Assembly (NCBI GenBank): GCA_013397865.1
Contig: VZTI01004555.1
Span: forward strand, 564,326 to 628,325
Source of the DNA: Struthidea cinerea
Taxonomy: Eukaryota > Chordata > Aves > Passeriformes > Corcoracidae
Length of the DNA: 64,000 bases
Direction of reading: 5' to 3'
Shown: one piece after another, positions 50,855 through 61,501 of the stretch
How the letters are laid out: every line of letters begins with the position of its first letter
Position numbering within the stretch: position 1 is the first letter of the stretch
Program-made: the position numbers and the translations under genes
The notes under the pieces: generated by a model
The model's input: only the letters and a program-made list of their open reading frames with translations
What the model was told of the DNA's origin: nothing
Databases searched by the model: none

Positions 50855-51110
50855 GATGTTCGGGAAACCTCTGCAAGTGCCAAGCCCCACCCCAGCAGAC
50901 CTCCCGAGACAGAGGAAAGCCGATGTGCATAAACAACCACCTCGTATGAGCGTGACCCAAAACCCCAGCGGGGTCTCCCACAGACACAATGGGTAACTCA
51001 CTGCTGCTGCACCATCTACCAGAAAGTCCGTGACGAAAATCTGAAGAAGAATAAATTTTTCGATGTGGCCGGCTGCATTCAGATGCAAATTTTTGTCTGT
51101 AAAGCTCGAG
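50855..51110. promoter_or_regulatory. Local CpG peak, possible enhancer or small CpG-rich element
   Basis: About 11 CpG dinucleotides fall in roughly 250 bases, against one or none per 60-base line in most of the surrounding sequence. A perfect octamer ATGCAAAT (POU-type) lies at 51083-51090. No transcription start, coding exon or repeat is recognised here. Retained CpGs in otherwise CpG-poor DNA suggest either low germline methylation or conservation. Confidence 0.3.
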
Positions 51111-52610
51111 ATTATCACACTGCCATGGGACCACAATGACCTGTCCTGAGCCTTGTTTAGGACACCTCAAATCAGCTTTGCCACCGCCTGTGCCAGGCAG
51201 GCACTGAGCCCTTCTGATCTGGCCTCTATTGCTCCAATTAACCGGTGACAGCCCCTGAGGCTTTAGTGTGTTTACATCAACTGTCTGACAAAACATCACA
51301 CAGAATGAAGAGAAAAATAAAACTCGGTGCGTGTTTATATAGAAGCTAATTTTCTCAGGAAAAAGTAAAGGTTTTTTTTTCAGCTTCCTTCATACGACCG
51401 CATGGAAGTACAGCAGCAGCAGTTGTAAAGCAAATTTTAATGATATGCCTGAATGTCACAGTTAAATCTCTGACAAGTTTTTACAATGGCAGCTTTTTGA
51501 TCTTTTTTTCTTTCTTCTTATTTGACCCTAGAGATTACAATCAAAAGTTTTACTTTTTTTGTTTCCACATTAAAACATTCAAAATTTAACATTAAATCCT
51601 ATCTGCAAATTGACAAAGCCTGTGATTCAAAATGAAAAAGGGAGATAACAAATACTGACACTGTGCAAGGAAAAAAAAATATTTTTAAGTTTAGAAATAA
51701 TTAATTATCTTTTAATTTCTTGTATTTGCATGTATCATGGAGTGTTTGGGGAAAGTCTTGCTCTTTGCAATTTTACCTGGCTATCTGTCTGATGATACCT
51801 GGCTGTGCAGCTCCCACTGGTCATTTCAGTCATCAGCAAGAATTTGGGTGCAAAGATGTTCTGTGAATGCTCATTTTGCTCTGGCTGTTTCAAAGATACT
51901 AGGGACAAAGCGAGAAATTTCCAAGAAGGGCTGGCTGTATCAACTTCCCAAGCAACGTGTGCAGCTGGGGCAGTGAAAAAGATCAGAGAACAGGACCCTG
52001 TATGTGTGCATCAGGATTAAATCAGAAGTCTCCAGAGCAAAACCAAAGCACAAAGGAGCCAGAGGCTGGTAGTTAGAGGTACAACAGATCCAGAGCCTTA
52101 GAGCATGAGGCAAAGAGGCAGAGATGCAAAATGGCCTCTGGCTTGGAAGATACCCGGTGGTTTAAAAGATGGGTTGTATTGCATAATACAGACATGAAAA
52201 GGCTCAGAGGTCTGGAAAAGTTCTTGGAAAACAGTGAGCAGCTGCTTAGTGCCATGTCTGGACAAGGAGTGCGCCTGGGTGCCCCAGCTGCCACACAGGG
52301 CCAGCAGAAGGACAGGGGATCACACTGTGCCCGAGGCCATGCCTGTTCCTGGGGCAGATGGGGAAGCACTGGCCACAGGCAGGAGGGTGTGGGGAACAGA
52401 CTGGAATGTTGTCAGCTCAGTAAACCCTCCCCTTAAAACATGCTACTTCCATACAATCTGCTTACAGAAATACCCAGCAATGGCAACTCCCCCCTTTTCT
52501 ACCTGCATTGTTTTGTGCTAAACTCGCAGGAGAGTTAGCTTAAAAATCCACCCACTAACCCCAGTGAGACATTTTAGCTGGTCACAGGGATCCCTCCTGC
52601 TTGCTTGAGA

Positions 52611-52638
52611 GGGGCATGGGAGGGATAGGGAGGGAGGG
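52611..52638 (+). other. G-quadruplex-forming motif (six G-runs)
   Basis: Six runs of at least three G are separated by loops of 3, 1, 3, 1 and 1 bases (GGGGCATGGGAGGGATAGGG and on). This comfortably satisfies the quadruplex rule, with two spare runs. Confidence 0.7.
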
Positions 52639-55600
52639 AAAGGATTTCATCCTGGTGGAAAGCTGCACAAAGCAGCGTGGTGCTCTGAGCCCTCACACCC
52701 AAGCAGGGGAACGAAGGAGCAACAGAAGCTCTGAGTGTTGCTATTGTGCAGCTCTCACTTCTGTCTGCTCTATCGTGGCAAAGGAAAAATAAGGATAATA
52801 GTATCCATAAATCTTCATGAGCACTTAAACCTGAAGCTATCTTGGTGCAGCTTAAATCAAGATAATATCTGAAATTTTCCTTTTGGAACCCTTTCTTTTT
52901 CTTCTTAAATGGCACCTTTCTGAATAATTTTAAGCTGTCAGGAAAAAGAAAAAAAACCCCAAACAGCACTAAGTACCATGGTTCTTCCTTTCTCAATCCT
53001 GATAAATAGATGTGAGTCTGCTGACAAGGAATTCCAGTGAGCTTAGATATCTATTAAACTTGCATTTTACTCCTCCTAATATCTCAAATATTTCTTTGTC
53101 CTCTCTGATCCTGGCTGAAACTCAGCCAAGTTCCATTAAAAAAAATACAGTAGGATAAATTGAAAGTTCGCCAGGAATTCCTTGTTGTGGCCTTAAGTAC
53201 AAAACTATTACAATTTTTTCCTCTTCAAAGAGATTTCTTGCAGCTTCATAAAACTATCAGTCTCATCCACTGAAGTATGCCTTTCAAAAATCCTTGTTGC
53301 TGTTGAAAGTCCATGCCATCACTTCATATCAGAGTTTTCCAGTCTATTGCTCTGTGTCCTTCCTTCACCTGCACAGAGTCTGAGGTCTGTCTGCTTTAAA
53401 TTTCGCTGCACCACTGCAGTTCAACAAAATCCGTGGGAGAGGCATGAAATGTACAGTCTAGGTTAAATTTTTAGTCTTCTCATTCCATGCAAGTATTCAT
53501 TTCCTGAGAATTCATTTCAGGGTCATATAATACTGACACTGTCTTTCTCTAGAACTCTATGTTTTTAAGGATGTAGAGAAAGTTGGTCTCAGTTCCCTGG
53601 GATTTTAATCACTGACCATATATCACCCTTATGGTAGTAACAAAGCAAAGTCTAACAGGACAGCAAATATGGATTAATTTGGGAGGCAGAGATCACGATC
53701 ATTCATTTTCCCATTTTCACTGACGCCATGGAGCCTATATGAGCAGATCACACAGTGGGGTTGCTGCCAGCACCCCTTGCTCTGTGGAAGTATGGACCAT
53801 CCCTCTGAGATGGGGGAAAAGAGACGGGAAGTTGGAAAATGCGAGTTCTGACCCAAGGACCTGACACCAGTTAATGGATTTAGTACTAAATGTAAATTAT
53901 TGCTAATATAAGAAAGTGGAAGACAATTTTAGCTGTTAATGAGAACAAGTAAGAAGTAATTATTTCTTGTCAGTTTTAATGAGACACAGCAAAGAATGTA
54001 TCAATGGATTACCACTTTATGCCCTTGCCTACACTGGAATGAAGCTCCATGTTGGAGCACAAAAGATATTACAGGACAAGATGGAAAAATAACCTAAAAA
54101 CTACTGCTGTGAGAACATCCATAAAAGTCAAATGTTGAATGAATTCAAGCTATGCAAATGTTTGGCACTGGCTTTATTTATGCATTTTCAACACATCCAA
54201 CATGATCTTGATTTGAGAAGGAACAATAATGTTACACCAAGTAATTTGTTGATAATAAGCTCTGTCTGGTTTTTGTAATTTAAAAAGTGATTAAGAAAGG
54301 ATAAGTCATTAATGTTTGAACTGCTGCTGCAGGGATATGCACAGTAACACACAATTTATAAACTTTTGGCAGAGGGATTTATTTACTGATGCTTTTACAT
54401 GAAACTTCTTTCTTTATGGTATTTATAGAATGTGAGAAATAATAGACTACGATTATGAGAAGAGCAATCATCCTGATAAATGCCAGTGAATTGTAAAACT
54501 AGACACATTACATAAGGATACAACTGCTGAATCTTGCAGCTCAGCTACTTTGTCTTTTGCACATTCATTATCAGGTCAGATTGGGCAGGTAGTTAGGTGA
54601 GCATTGGAGAAGCCACAGCTTCTGTAGCCAAACACAATGTTCAGGTTCTCAGTCTCAGAAAATGGTCATTTTTTCCTCAAGTTTTTTGGGTTGTGTATCT
54701 GCTGTCCAATTCTGAGCAAATGCAGAGACAACGGAAAGGAATGGGGCAGGTCTTCTGATATAAACAGAAACGATAGGACCCCCTTTCATCCAATGTCACA
54801 GGAAGGCACAGGCTGGTGTCTCAACACTCCAAACACAACAGAATACTTGAGGAAATTTTATATATCACATCTAGTGCCTGATCTCAGCTGGGTCTCCAAA
54901 CCAGTAAAATGTATCTCATTGTTAAGTGGGATACGTGTACCAGCCTGGGCTGTGAGTTCGTGGGAGGGAGAGCATGCATCCCTTTCCCTGTTCGTGGGAT
55001 GGAAGCCAGCGTCCCAAGGCAGCTGCAGCAGTTCCAATGCAGAAATGTTGATTCAAGAAATTATTTGCACACAGAAGACCACCGCTCTTTGAAATTCATG
55101 TCATTTATGACTTGGACAAAACCCTTTCAAAATACATTTTTAAATTTTATCACGAGTGTCACAAGGTTCACTTTCTCAATTGCTTTATCTTTTATTGCAA
55201 TGCAAGAAATAGGGGTAAAAGTCTGTACTACTTTTACAAAGATTAAAGAGGCAGGGTAAAACAGACCTTTCTCTCTCTGTAGATATTTGAGTAGATATAG
55301 ATATTTGATGTATTATAGATGTTTCTGTCATGTAAACATATCTCGCTGAGTGCATTATCAATGAAGACCAAACCTCGCCTTTTTTAGAAAACAAGGGTCT
55401 TCAAATCTAGTGTAGGTAGTAATAGATTTATGCTCAGGACTCTGTTATGTTGGAACGAATGTTGTAGTTCTCTATACCTACTTTCAGAGCAATTTGGTGC
55501 AGACTTTTACATGAACTGGAGATAAAAATTATTCTCTACTGCAGTGAAATGGATTAAGATCTATCAAACTTCAGGCAAATCACTTTCTGCTGGGTAACGC

Positions 55601-56627
55601 CACCTAAGAGCAGCCAGAGGCTTTAAAATTTATTATGGCCCTTGCTGAGCAGCAGCACGGATCCTAGATTACTCTTGTAAAAATTATGAAATTATGCCAA
55701 TAGAGTTATTTTCCTGCATAAGGATAGTATAGGAGATAATGAGAGAATACAGCAAGCAAAGCTTTTGCTTTAGAAAGATTTACAGCTTCTGCTTCATAAG
55801 TCAACACTGAATAATTAAAAGACTTGTAATTAAAGGCTAATTCACTATTGATTGTGTCCTAGAGCAAGGGGGCTAGTTCACTGTTCTCATACCATCCTGT
55901 GCGAGCTTCATCAGCCAGACAGCAAGAGTGCAATTACCCTAAGTAGCCTTCAGCAGTGGGATGGCTTCTCCTCCAACCCATTCCAGTGGGCTGTGGGGGC
56001 AAAGCGATTATCTCACGATGTCTTCAGTATCACACCTCCCCTCGGACTACTCCGACATCAAATCTGTTTCATTTGGGAAACTGGGGGCATGGACTCTTCT
56101 GTCCAATTGTGTTCTTGGTTCTCTGCTCCCTCTCTTCATGGTTCCTGTGATGGCCCATTTTGAGATGAGCACCTTTTACAGGATCTCTGGTTGCTTCCTC
56201 CAGTACTTTTCATAAGCATGTTCAGAGCTGCTGTCTGATTAGAGGAATAAATGAAAAAGGGATGGTCATGGGCACCTGCTTTCCAGTCTGCAGACCCATC
56301 TGCACCTCTGCAGCCATGCACATAATTTACCCAAACTTTCTGGAAGTGGAAGACTTCGGTTTGGTGATGCATACAGAGAACTTACTCATCATCGCACCAG
56401 GAATCTTATGATCATGCACCAGAACTTATGCATCATTGAACAAGGAAAGACAGTGTGTGGTAATATGGCAAAGGTGGCTGCCAAAATCCAGGAAGTCTCA
56501 TTTCACTCTATGACACCTTGGTGATTCTCTGAGTAAATTTCCCTGGCCCTTAAGTAGTCTATCCCCACCAATCAATTGATTTTTTTTTTTCTTCCAGGAT
56601 CTCATATGCCTCCTGTATGCATCGTAT

Positions 56628-56930
56628 ATCATAGAAATTAGGGAATATTTGATATGCGGAATCATAAACATTAGAGATGGAAAATCTCATTGAGCCATCA
56701 AATTCATTCCCTTGTCAGTGGAAAAAGGTTCCCATGTAGAATAGAATTTAATTTTTAACATATAATATATTCAGTCCTAAAATGTGTCTTTTTTAGTTGG
56801 TATTCCACAAAACTCATTTAGTCCTTGCTATCAGGGATTTTTATGATTATCTGAATTTTCTTTTAGAAACATTGCTCCACAATTTTTAATTATATCTCCA
56901 CATTGCTCTATCTCCAGAAAATAGCATTTG
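56628..56930 (-). mobile_element. Diverged CR1-type LINE tail (minus strand)
   Basis: The plus strand shows 'atcatagaaatt', 'gaatcataaacattagagatgg' and 'cattcccttgtcagtgga', followed by 'ttggtattccacaaaactcattta', 'tatcagggattttta' and 'ttgctccacaattttt'. This follows the antisense text of an old CR1-like 3' region. Divergence is high and the inner boundary is approximate. Confidence 0.5.
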
Positions 56931-57737
56931 CAGGTAATGATCATACATTCTTTCCAGCACTATTCAAAATATGAAAAGATGGGTCTAAGTATGGAAACAA
57001 TCCTGTAATATCCATTTGCCAAGATCTCTAAATACCCTGCATTTTGTTTTCCAGTCATGATTTTTTTTCTTCACAGTTTGGGAAACTGAAATAACCAGTT
57101 TTCATTTGGAAACCAACTATGTCTTAATGGAATAATTAATTACTTTTCAGTACTTATTATCATGAAAAGTCTATGTCTTCTTATAAAATATTGTGCCTTT
57201 TTTTTTTTTTTTAGCTAAGATTTGGAACAAGAGCAAGTTTAGTTTTTTAGACAAATATGTTTGTGACTCTTTCACACATTACAAATCAATTCTTTCAGCT
57301 GACCTGATGGTTTTGCATCAGATCAGAATATCAGAATATCAAACAACTTCGACAGCAGGAAGCATTCCATTAGATATTCCTGCATTTGAGGGTAAAAGAA
57401 AAAAGTCTGTCTGGAAGACCCTTTGTGGTTTTTATTCTCCCAGCGAGCACAAAGCCCAAGGAGAAACTTACTGCCAGAGTGTATTGAGGTGGGTGACAAC
57501 CTAGTTTTTTATTTCTATTTTAACTAGAGTACACCAAAATGGGACAATGCTGAATCCCTGGGTGGAACTGAGGATCCTGTATTTTTTCTGTCACTGAGGA
57601 ACACCTGGGGACAGAGACAGGAGACAGAGCCATATCTTATAAAACTTATGTCCTTCATCTGAAATCAAACAGGCTACTTTCTGGTATCATTGGGTGCTCA
57701 AATAATGTAAAACAGCCTGAAAAACAAGAGAAAACAC
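56931..57737. other. Unassigned non-coding DNA between two CR1 copies
   Basis: About 800 bases carry no recognised element. A T-run occurs near 57198-57212. A plus-strand open frame of 103 codons (57193-57504) has no recognisable similarity. Confidence 0.5.
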
Positions 57738-58160
57738 AGATCACAGGATCACAGACAGGTTACAGGTGTAAGGGACCTCTGGAAGCTGTCTGGTCCAACT
57801 ACCCTGCTCAGGCAGGCTCCCCTAGGGCAGGCTGTCCAGGATTGTGTCCAGATGGCTTTTGAGTAAGTCTGAGGTGGGAGACTCCCCAGCCTTTTTGGGC
57901 AACCTGTCCCACTGCTCACCATCATAGCAAAAAATCTTTTCCTGATGCTCAAATGGCATCTCCCACATCTCAGCTTGTGCCCTCTGGTCCTATCACTGGA
58001 CAGCACTGAAAAGGGCCTGGCTCTGTCCTCCCGTCAGGTATTTATATGCCCTTATAAGATCCCCCTGAACCTTCCCAGCATGAGCCTCTGGTGTGTCAAC
58101 CACTCCTCCCTGCTCTGTGTCCTTTGCAAACTTGGTGAGGGTACCCTGATGAATGCAGAA
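57738..58160 (-). mobile_element. CR1 LINE (minus strand), best-preserved copy in the window
   Basis: The plus strand is a clear reverse complement of CR1. It starts with the terminal repeat AGATCACAGGATCACAGAC and continues with 'gggacctctggaagctgtctggtccaac', 'gggcaacctgtcccactgctcacc' and 'aaaaatcttttcctgatgctcaaatggcat', then 'gtgccctctggtcctatcactgg' and 'ctcccgtcaggtatttatatgcccttataagatccccctgaacctt'. Near 58095 it jumps to text from further inside the element ('tgtcaaccactcctcc', 'tttgcaaacttggtgagggtaccctgatg'), implying an internal deletion. Short open frames on both strands are relics or artefacts. Weakly similar text may continue to about 58850 but was not assigned. Confidence 0.9.
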
Positions 58161-60845
58161 AACCTTTCAGGCTTTTATAGAGTATTTGGAGCATAGAGAA
58201 TGTGGCCAGAGAGGATGGCCTATCTATGAATTTTGATAATATAAATTGCTTTCTCTTAAGGCTTCCCACCACCTTATTAGAACCTTTGGCTGCCAGACAA
58301 AGGGTAATTCCTGACCGGTTTTGCTAATTTTCCCACTTGCAGCAGTGTCACCATCCTGCTTGACCTTTCAAATCAATTCATCTTGAGATACATTATTGAC
58401 TAATTTCCTGAAACTCAGGTGAAATGTGCCCATTTTTAACCTTGTCCTTCCTTACGCAGAGAAATTACCTTATCCTCTGGTACTAGCCTTGCCATTAGTA
58501 AGCAATCAAAATTCTTCTCCAAAGGCTTTTCGATTTTATTTGCTCTTTCCACACTGATTTCAGTGATGTATTTCATCTAATCCTGGTGCTTTGTCAACTT
58601 TTTAATAGTACTGAGAGCTTTAATTGCCTTATTATCTTCTCTACTGCAGTGAGGGCTTTTTCTTTAGCATGTCTATTCCCCTCAAGGAAAGCATGGACTC
58701 TGGAATATTATAGGTCCTCCATTTCCTGGGATGAAGAAATTGCCCAGACCCTTAAGGATATCTACTTCATCTCTCAGCAACATTTAATCTATCACGGCCC
58801 CTCTTTATCTTCCTAATAAATTTGCTTCTCAGGCAGCAAAGACTTCATCATCCATGCTCTTCAGACACAGCAGTGTCCTGCTGCTTGGTGTCCTTTCCTT
58901 CTATGGTGCCGCCAGGAAACCCAGGATCAGAGGGCTAAAAAACAGCCAGATTTTTTGGGTCAGGACTAGAGACTAAGGATGGCATTCAGCTAGGAAAAAA
59001 TGAGCCATGAGCTTTGCTGCTTGTTTTTCACAGAAAGGCTGAGAAAAGAGGTGCCTGTCAGTGTTTCCACGGATGGCTGGCACTAGGGAACAGGGCAAAA
59101 AGGTGCCTCCTCTCCCAATTTCAGACTCTTTTCCACAAAGCTTAGATGTGGGTGCCTGATTATATTGTCCTCTGAAGTAAAGGCACAAAGTGGGTTTGGA
59201 TGACAGGGAACAGGATGGATGCTTAAGCACTGGCTCTCTGGATTACTGTCTTTGCTGCAGCCTCTCACTTTAGGCGGCAAATGGCTCCCATGGCTCTTTC
59301 CCTGTGCCCATTACTGGGATCGGTGGTGGGGCCCCAGCTATCACTGTCCTAATGCCTCCCAGCTGTGTGCCCTGACCTGTCTTTGCTCTGGCTTTATCAA
59401 ACCTCAATGAGCTTATTGGGTGATGGGTGATTACCCCCCCAGACCAGACACTGCAAACACTGCACACAGAGAACTGGAGGAATAATATGAGAAATTCGGG
59501 ATTAAAATCTTCTACTATCTTGCAAACAGATGTTGTTTTATTCACCTGGCTTTCCTATCATGCACTTCAGATTATACACTTGCTCCGTGTGTCACCTGCA
59601 GACAGATCTGCTGAACTGAGAATAAAGAGATGAATAATGTCACTGCCTGAACGCAGCCATGAAAATCATAAATAAAAGGAAAAACATATTCCTGCTCAGA
59701 GGTATATTAACTGGAACTTTTATGTTATTTATGTTTTGCCTCAGATACACACATATACCAGGAAAAAAAAAATCTAGTACTTAGAGTAAATCTACTGCAC
59801 TTTGTTGTAAGCTTGGAAAAAAAGGTCTGTTGATTGATTTCCTTGTCTGAGTTATTTAGAAAGAGCTGAAAGCTGGAGGGCTGTTAGATTCTGGTAAAGT
59901 GAGTTCTTTTCCCCCTGAATAAAAGCATTTAAAGGCTCTCAGTGTTTGTGCACGTAGTCATGTTCCAATGCACGAATTAAATGTCAACAGAGCCAGACTT
60001 CAGACACAGTTGATGGCAATACTGAAATCAGTGCAGCCACATTGATTTATGCCACCTGAGGAACTGACCCAGAGTTGTTACTTTTCACTGGACATCACAT
60101 AAGAGCTATAAACAGATTTCTGAGTGCACAGAAAAGAAAATGCAACATGGGGAGTGACTCGAAACCAGAAGCTGTGTCTGAAAGGAGTGCTCTGCCCTGA
60201 GGTTGTAAACACACCAACCTTTATCAGACACTTCCAGTGGAAATTGTTATCTGGGCATCTAATGTCCCCCTGTATGCCAATGGGAAGCTGAAAAAGATCC
60301 TACGATTTCAAAGATCAGGCTTGTCTCTGAAAATTGTTTTCCTCCCCCTATCACAAGTGATGTCTGGGATTGCAGTAGCAAGAACATTTTCCATTTTTGT
60401 GACAGCAGCTTTACTGTGGGTTGCAGAGCAGTTTCTGTGCATTGCCCTACAGCTACTGTACCTTGGGCTCAATAAGTTATTCAGCTATTTTCTGGGTTTT
60501 TTCAGGGGCTTTTCTGTGCAATGAGTAACCAATACAAGTACTGTGGCAGTGAAAACCTAAAACCTGAAAATACCCCATGCTGTGAAGCATTTAAATTCTT
60601 AAACTAGATTTAAGGCTTATAGTTCAAACCTGGGCTGGAATGGATGAATTTATATGGAGTCTAACAGAGCTCTTGGGGCTTGTAGCTGCAGGGGATTTGG
60701 TCCAGCTCAGTTTGGTGAATTGCAAGTTTTCTAGTGAAACACTGGGATTTGACTGTCTCATATTGCACTAGCATTAAATAGTCCAAAGACATTTGTTTGC
60801 CTGTCTCCACTAAATCTGCAATCAGTTTAAACCTGATTTCTGACT
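58161..60845. other. Unassigned non-coding DNA, possibly old repeat in the first part
   Basis: The portion 58200-58850 has a T-rich, repeat-like texture and may be a very old LINE remnant, but I cannot name it. The remainder to 60845 shows no gene or repeat. Open frames of up to 95 codons (60237-60524, plus) are hydrophobic but have no recognisable similarity. Confidence 0.45.
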
Positions 60846-60851
60846 CGTAAA
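60846..60851. repeat. Left target-site duplication of the solo LTR
   Basis: CGTAAA sits directly before the terminal TG of the LTR and is repeated exactly at 61496-61501. Six-base duplications are typical of class II (ERVK-like, alpha- and betaretrovirus-related) integrations. Confidence 0.8.
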
Positions 60852-61054
60852 TGCGTCGCACCACGGCCGCCCGGTGGCCTGGCAGGAGGCAAGGCGGGGT
60901 CCTGGTCGGCGACCAAAGGGACGCAGTCCTCGTGGCTGGTCGGAGCGCTCTGCTCAGAGGCACACAAAGGAGCTGGCTGCAGCTTGGATGCTGCCTAGCA
61001 ATGGGATGGCGGCAAAGGAGGTAGAGGGACCTCTCTGGTGCCCACAAATCCAGC

Positions 61055-61060
61055 TTTATT
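61055..61060 (-). promoter_or_regulatory. AATAAA polyadenylation signal within the LTR
   Basis: On the minus strand the sequence reads ACCAATAAAGCTGG. Its location about 200 bases before the LTR end is where an R-region signal is expected, and it sets the element's orientation. Confidence 0.65.
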
Positions 61061-61114
61061 GGTAACAAAAGTAACAAGGAGCTTCAAAGCTGAAGGGAGA
61101 GCACGAGAAAAGGC

Positions 61115-61219
61115 AGAGGGAGGAACTAAACAAGCCTTTTTGTGGTGCTCTAAAAGAGGGAGGAACTAAAGGAAACAGTCCAATAGGGAGATGATGGGAA
61201 TGGCAGGTGCCAATAGGGA
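61115..61219 (-). repeat. Direct repeats inside the LTR
   Basis: AGAGGGAGGAACTAAA occurs at 61115-61130 and again at 61155-61170 (40-bp spacing). CCAATAGGGA occurs at 61180-61189 and 61210-61219 (30-bp spacing). With a third CCAAT at 61292-61296 these resemble enhancer or CCAAT-box repeats of a retroviral promoter region. Confidence 0.75.
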
Positions 61220-61495
61220 AAGGAACAGGGGAGAACTTTCGGGAACTTATACATAGGCAATTAAACTGATAAATATACATAAACAGATGAACCAATAAGG
61301 CCTAAAGAACAAGAGAAGGGTCTAGAAAGAGGGGAGGAGATGTGGCAGTGGCAATCACCCAGAAAAGGATGGCCTTAGGTCTGATGGTCATCCTATGAGC
61401 TGGCCTCAGACCTGCCCTGGGAATCGAAGTCAGGAGCAGGAAGATTGATCCATTTAATGACATCCAGCCCTGAGGTGGGCTGGGTCACCGCAACA

Positions 61496-61501
61496 CGTAA
61501 A
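61496..61501. repeat. Right target-site duplication of the solo LTR
   Basis: CGTAAA follows the terminal CA of the LTR and is identical to the left copy at 60846-60851. It retains its CpG, as the left copy does. Confidence 0.8.

Larger units (their letters stand above)
46839..56627. other. Unassigned, mostly unique DNA
   Basis: No gene is recognised across nearly 10 kb. Items inside are an AT-rich tract and hairpin at 48290-48370, a CTCF-like motif at 48383-48399, a CpG peak at 50855-51110, and a G-quadruplex motif at 52611-52638. The part at 53900-54560 is AT-rich and contains the octamer ATGCAAAT at 54152-54159. Open frames up to 151 codons (54637-55092, plus) and 167 codons (51299-50796, minus) show no recognisable similarity. 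Confidence 0.5.
60852..61495 (-). mobile_element. Solo retroviral LTR, 644 bp, minus strand
   Basis: The element begins TG (60852) and ends CA (61495) and is bounded by identical 6-bp repeats CGTAAA. Read on the minus strand it starts TGTTGCGGTG and contains direct repeats in its promoter-side half. A TATA-like TATAAG lies at 61251-61246 and an AATAAA polyadenylation signal at 61060-61055. About 200 bases of GC-rich, CpG-dense U5 follow (about 13 CpG in the outer 120 bases). There is no gag, pol or env on either side, so this is a solo LTR left after recombination between two LTRs. The minus-strand open frame overlapping it (61077-60661) is not a gene. The orientation call rests on the AATAAA and U5 layout. 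Confidence 0.85.

Noticed and set aside
50796..51299. 167-codon minus-strand open frame over the CpG peak
   Set aside because: Several overlapping frames are open on both strands, with no clear splice sites or recognisable protein; GC-rich composition explains it.
54637..55092. 151-codon plus-strand open frame
   Set aside because: Length is not exceptional for the window, and there is no promoter, splice signal or recognisable domain.
55597..55612. GCCACCTAAGAG as a further CTCF-like site
   Set aside because: Two or three core mismatches, including the conserved TGG.
60661..61077. 138-codon minus-strand open frame
   Set aside because: Most of it lies in the U5/R part of the solo LTR and it is not a retroviral protein.
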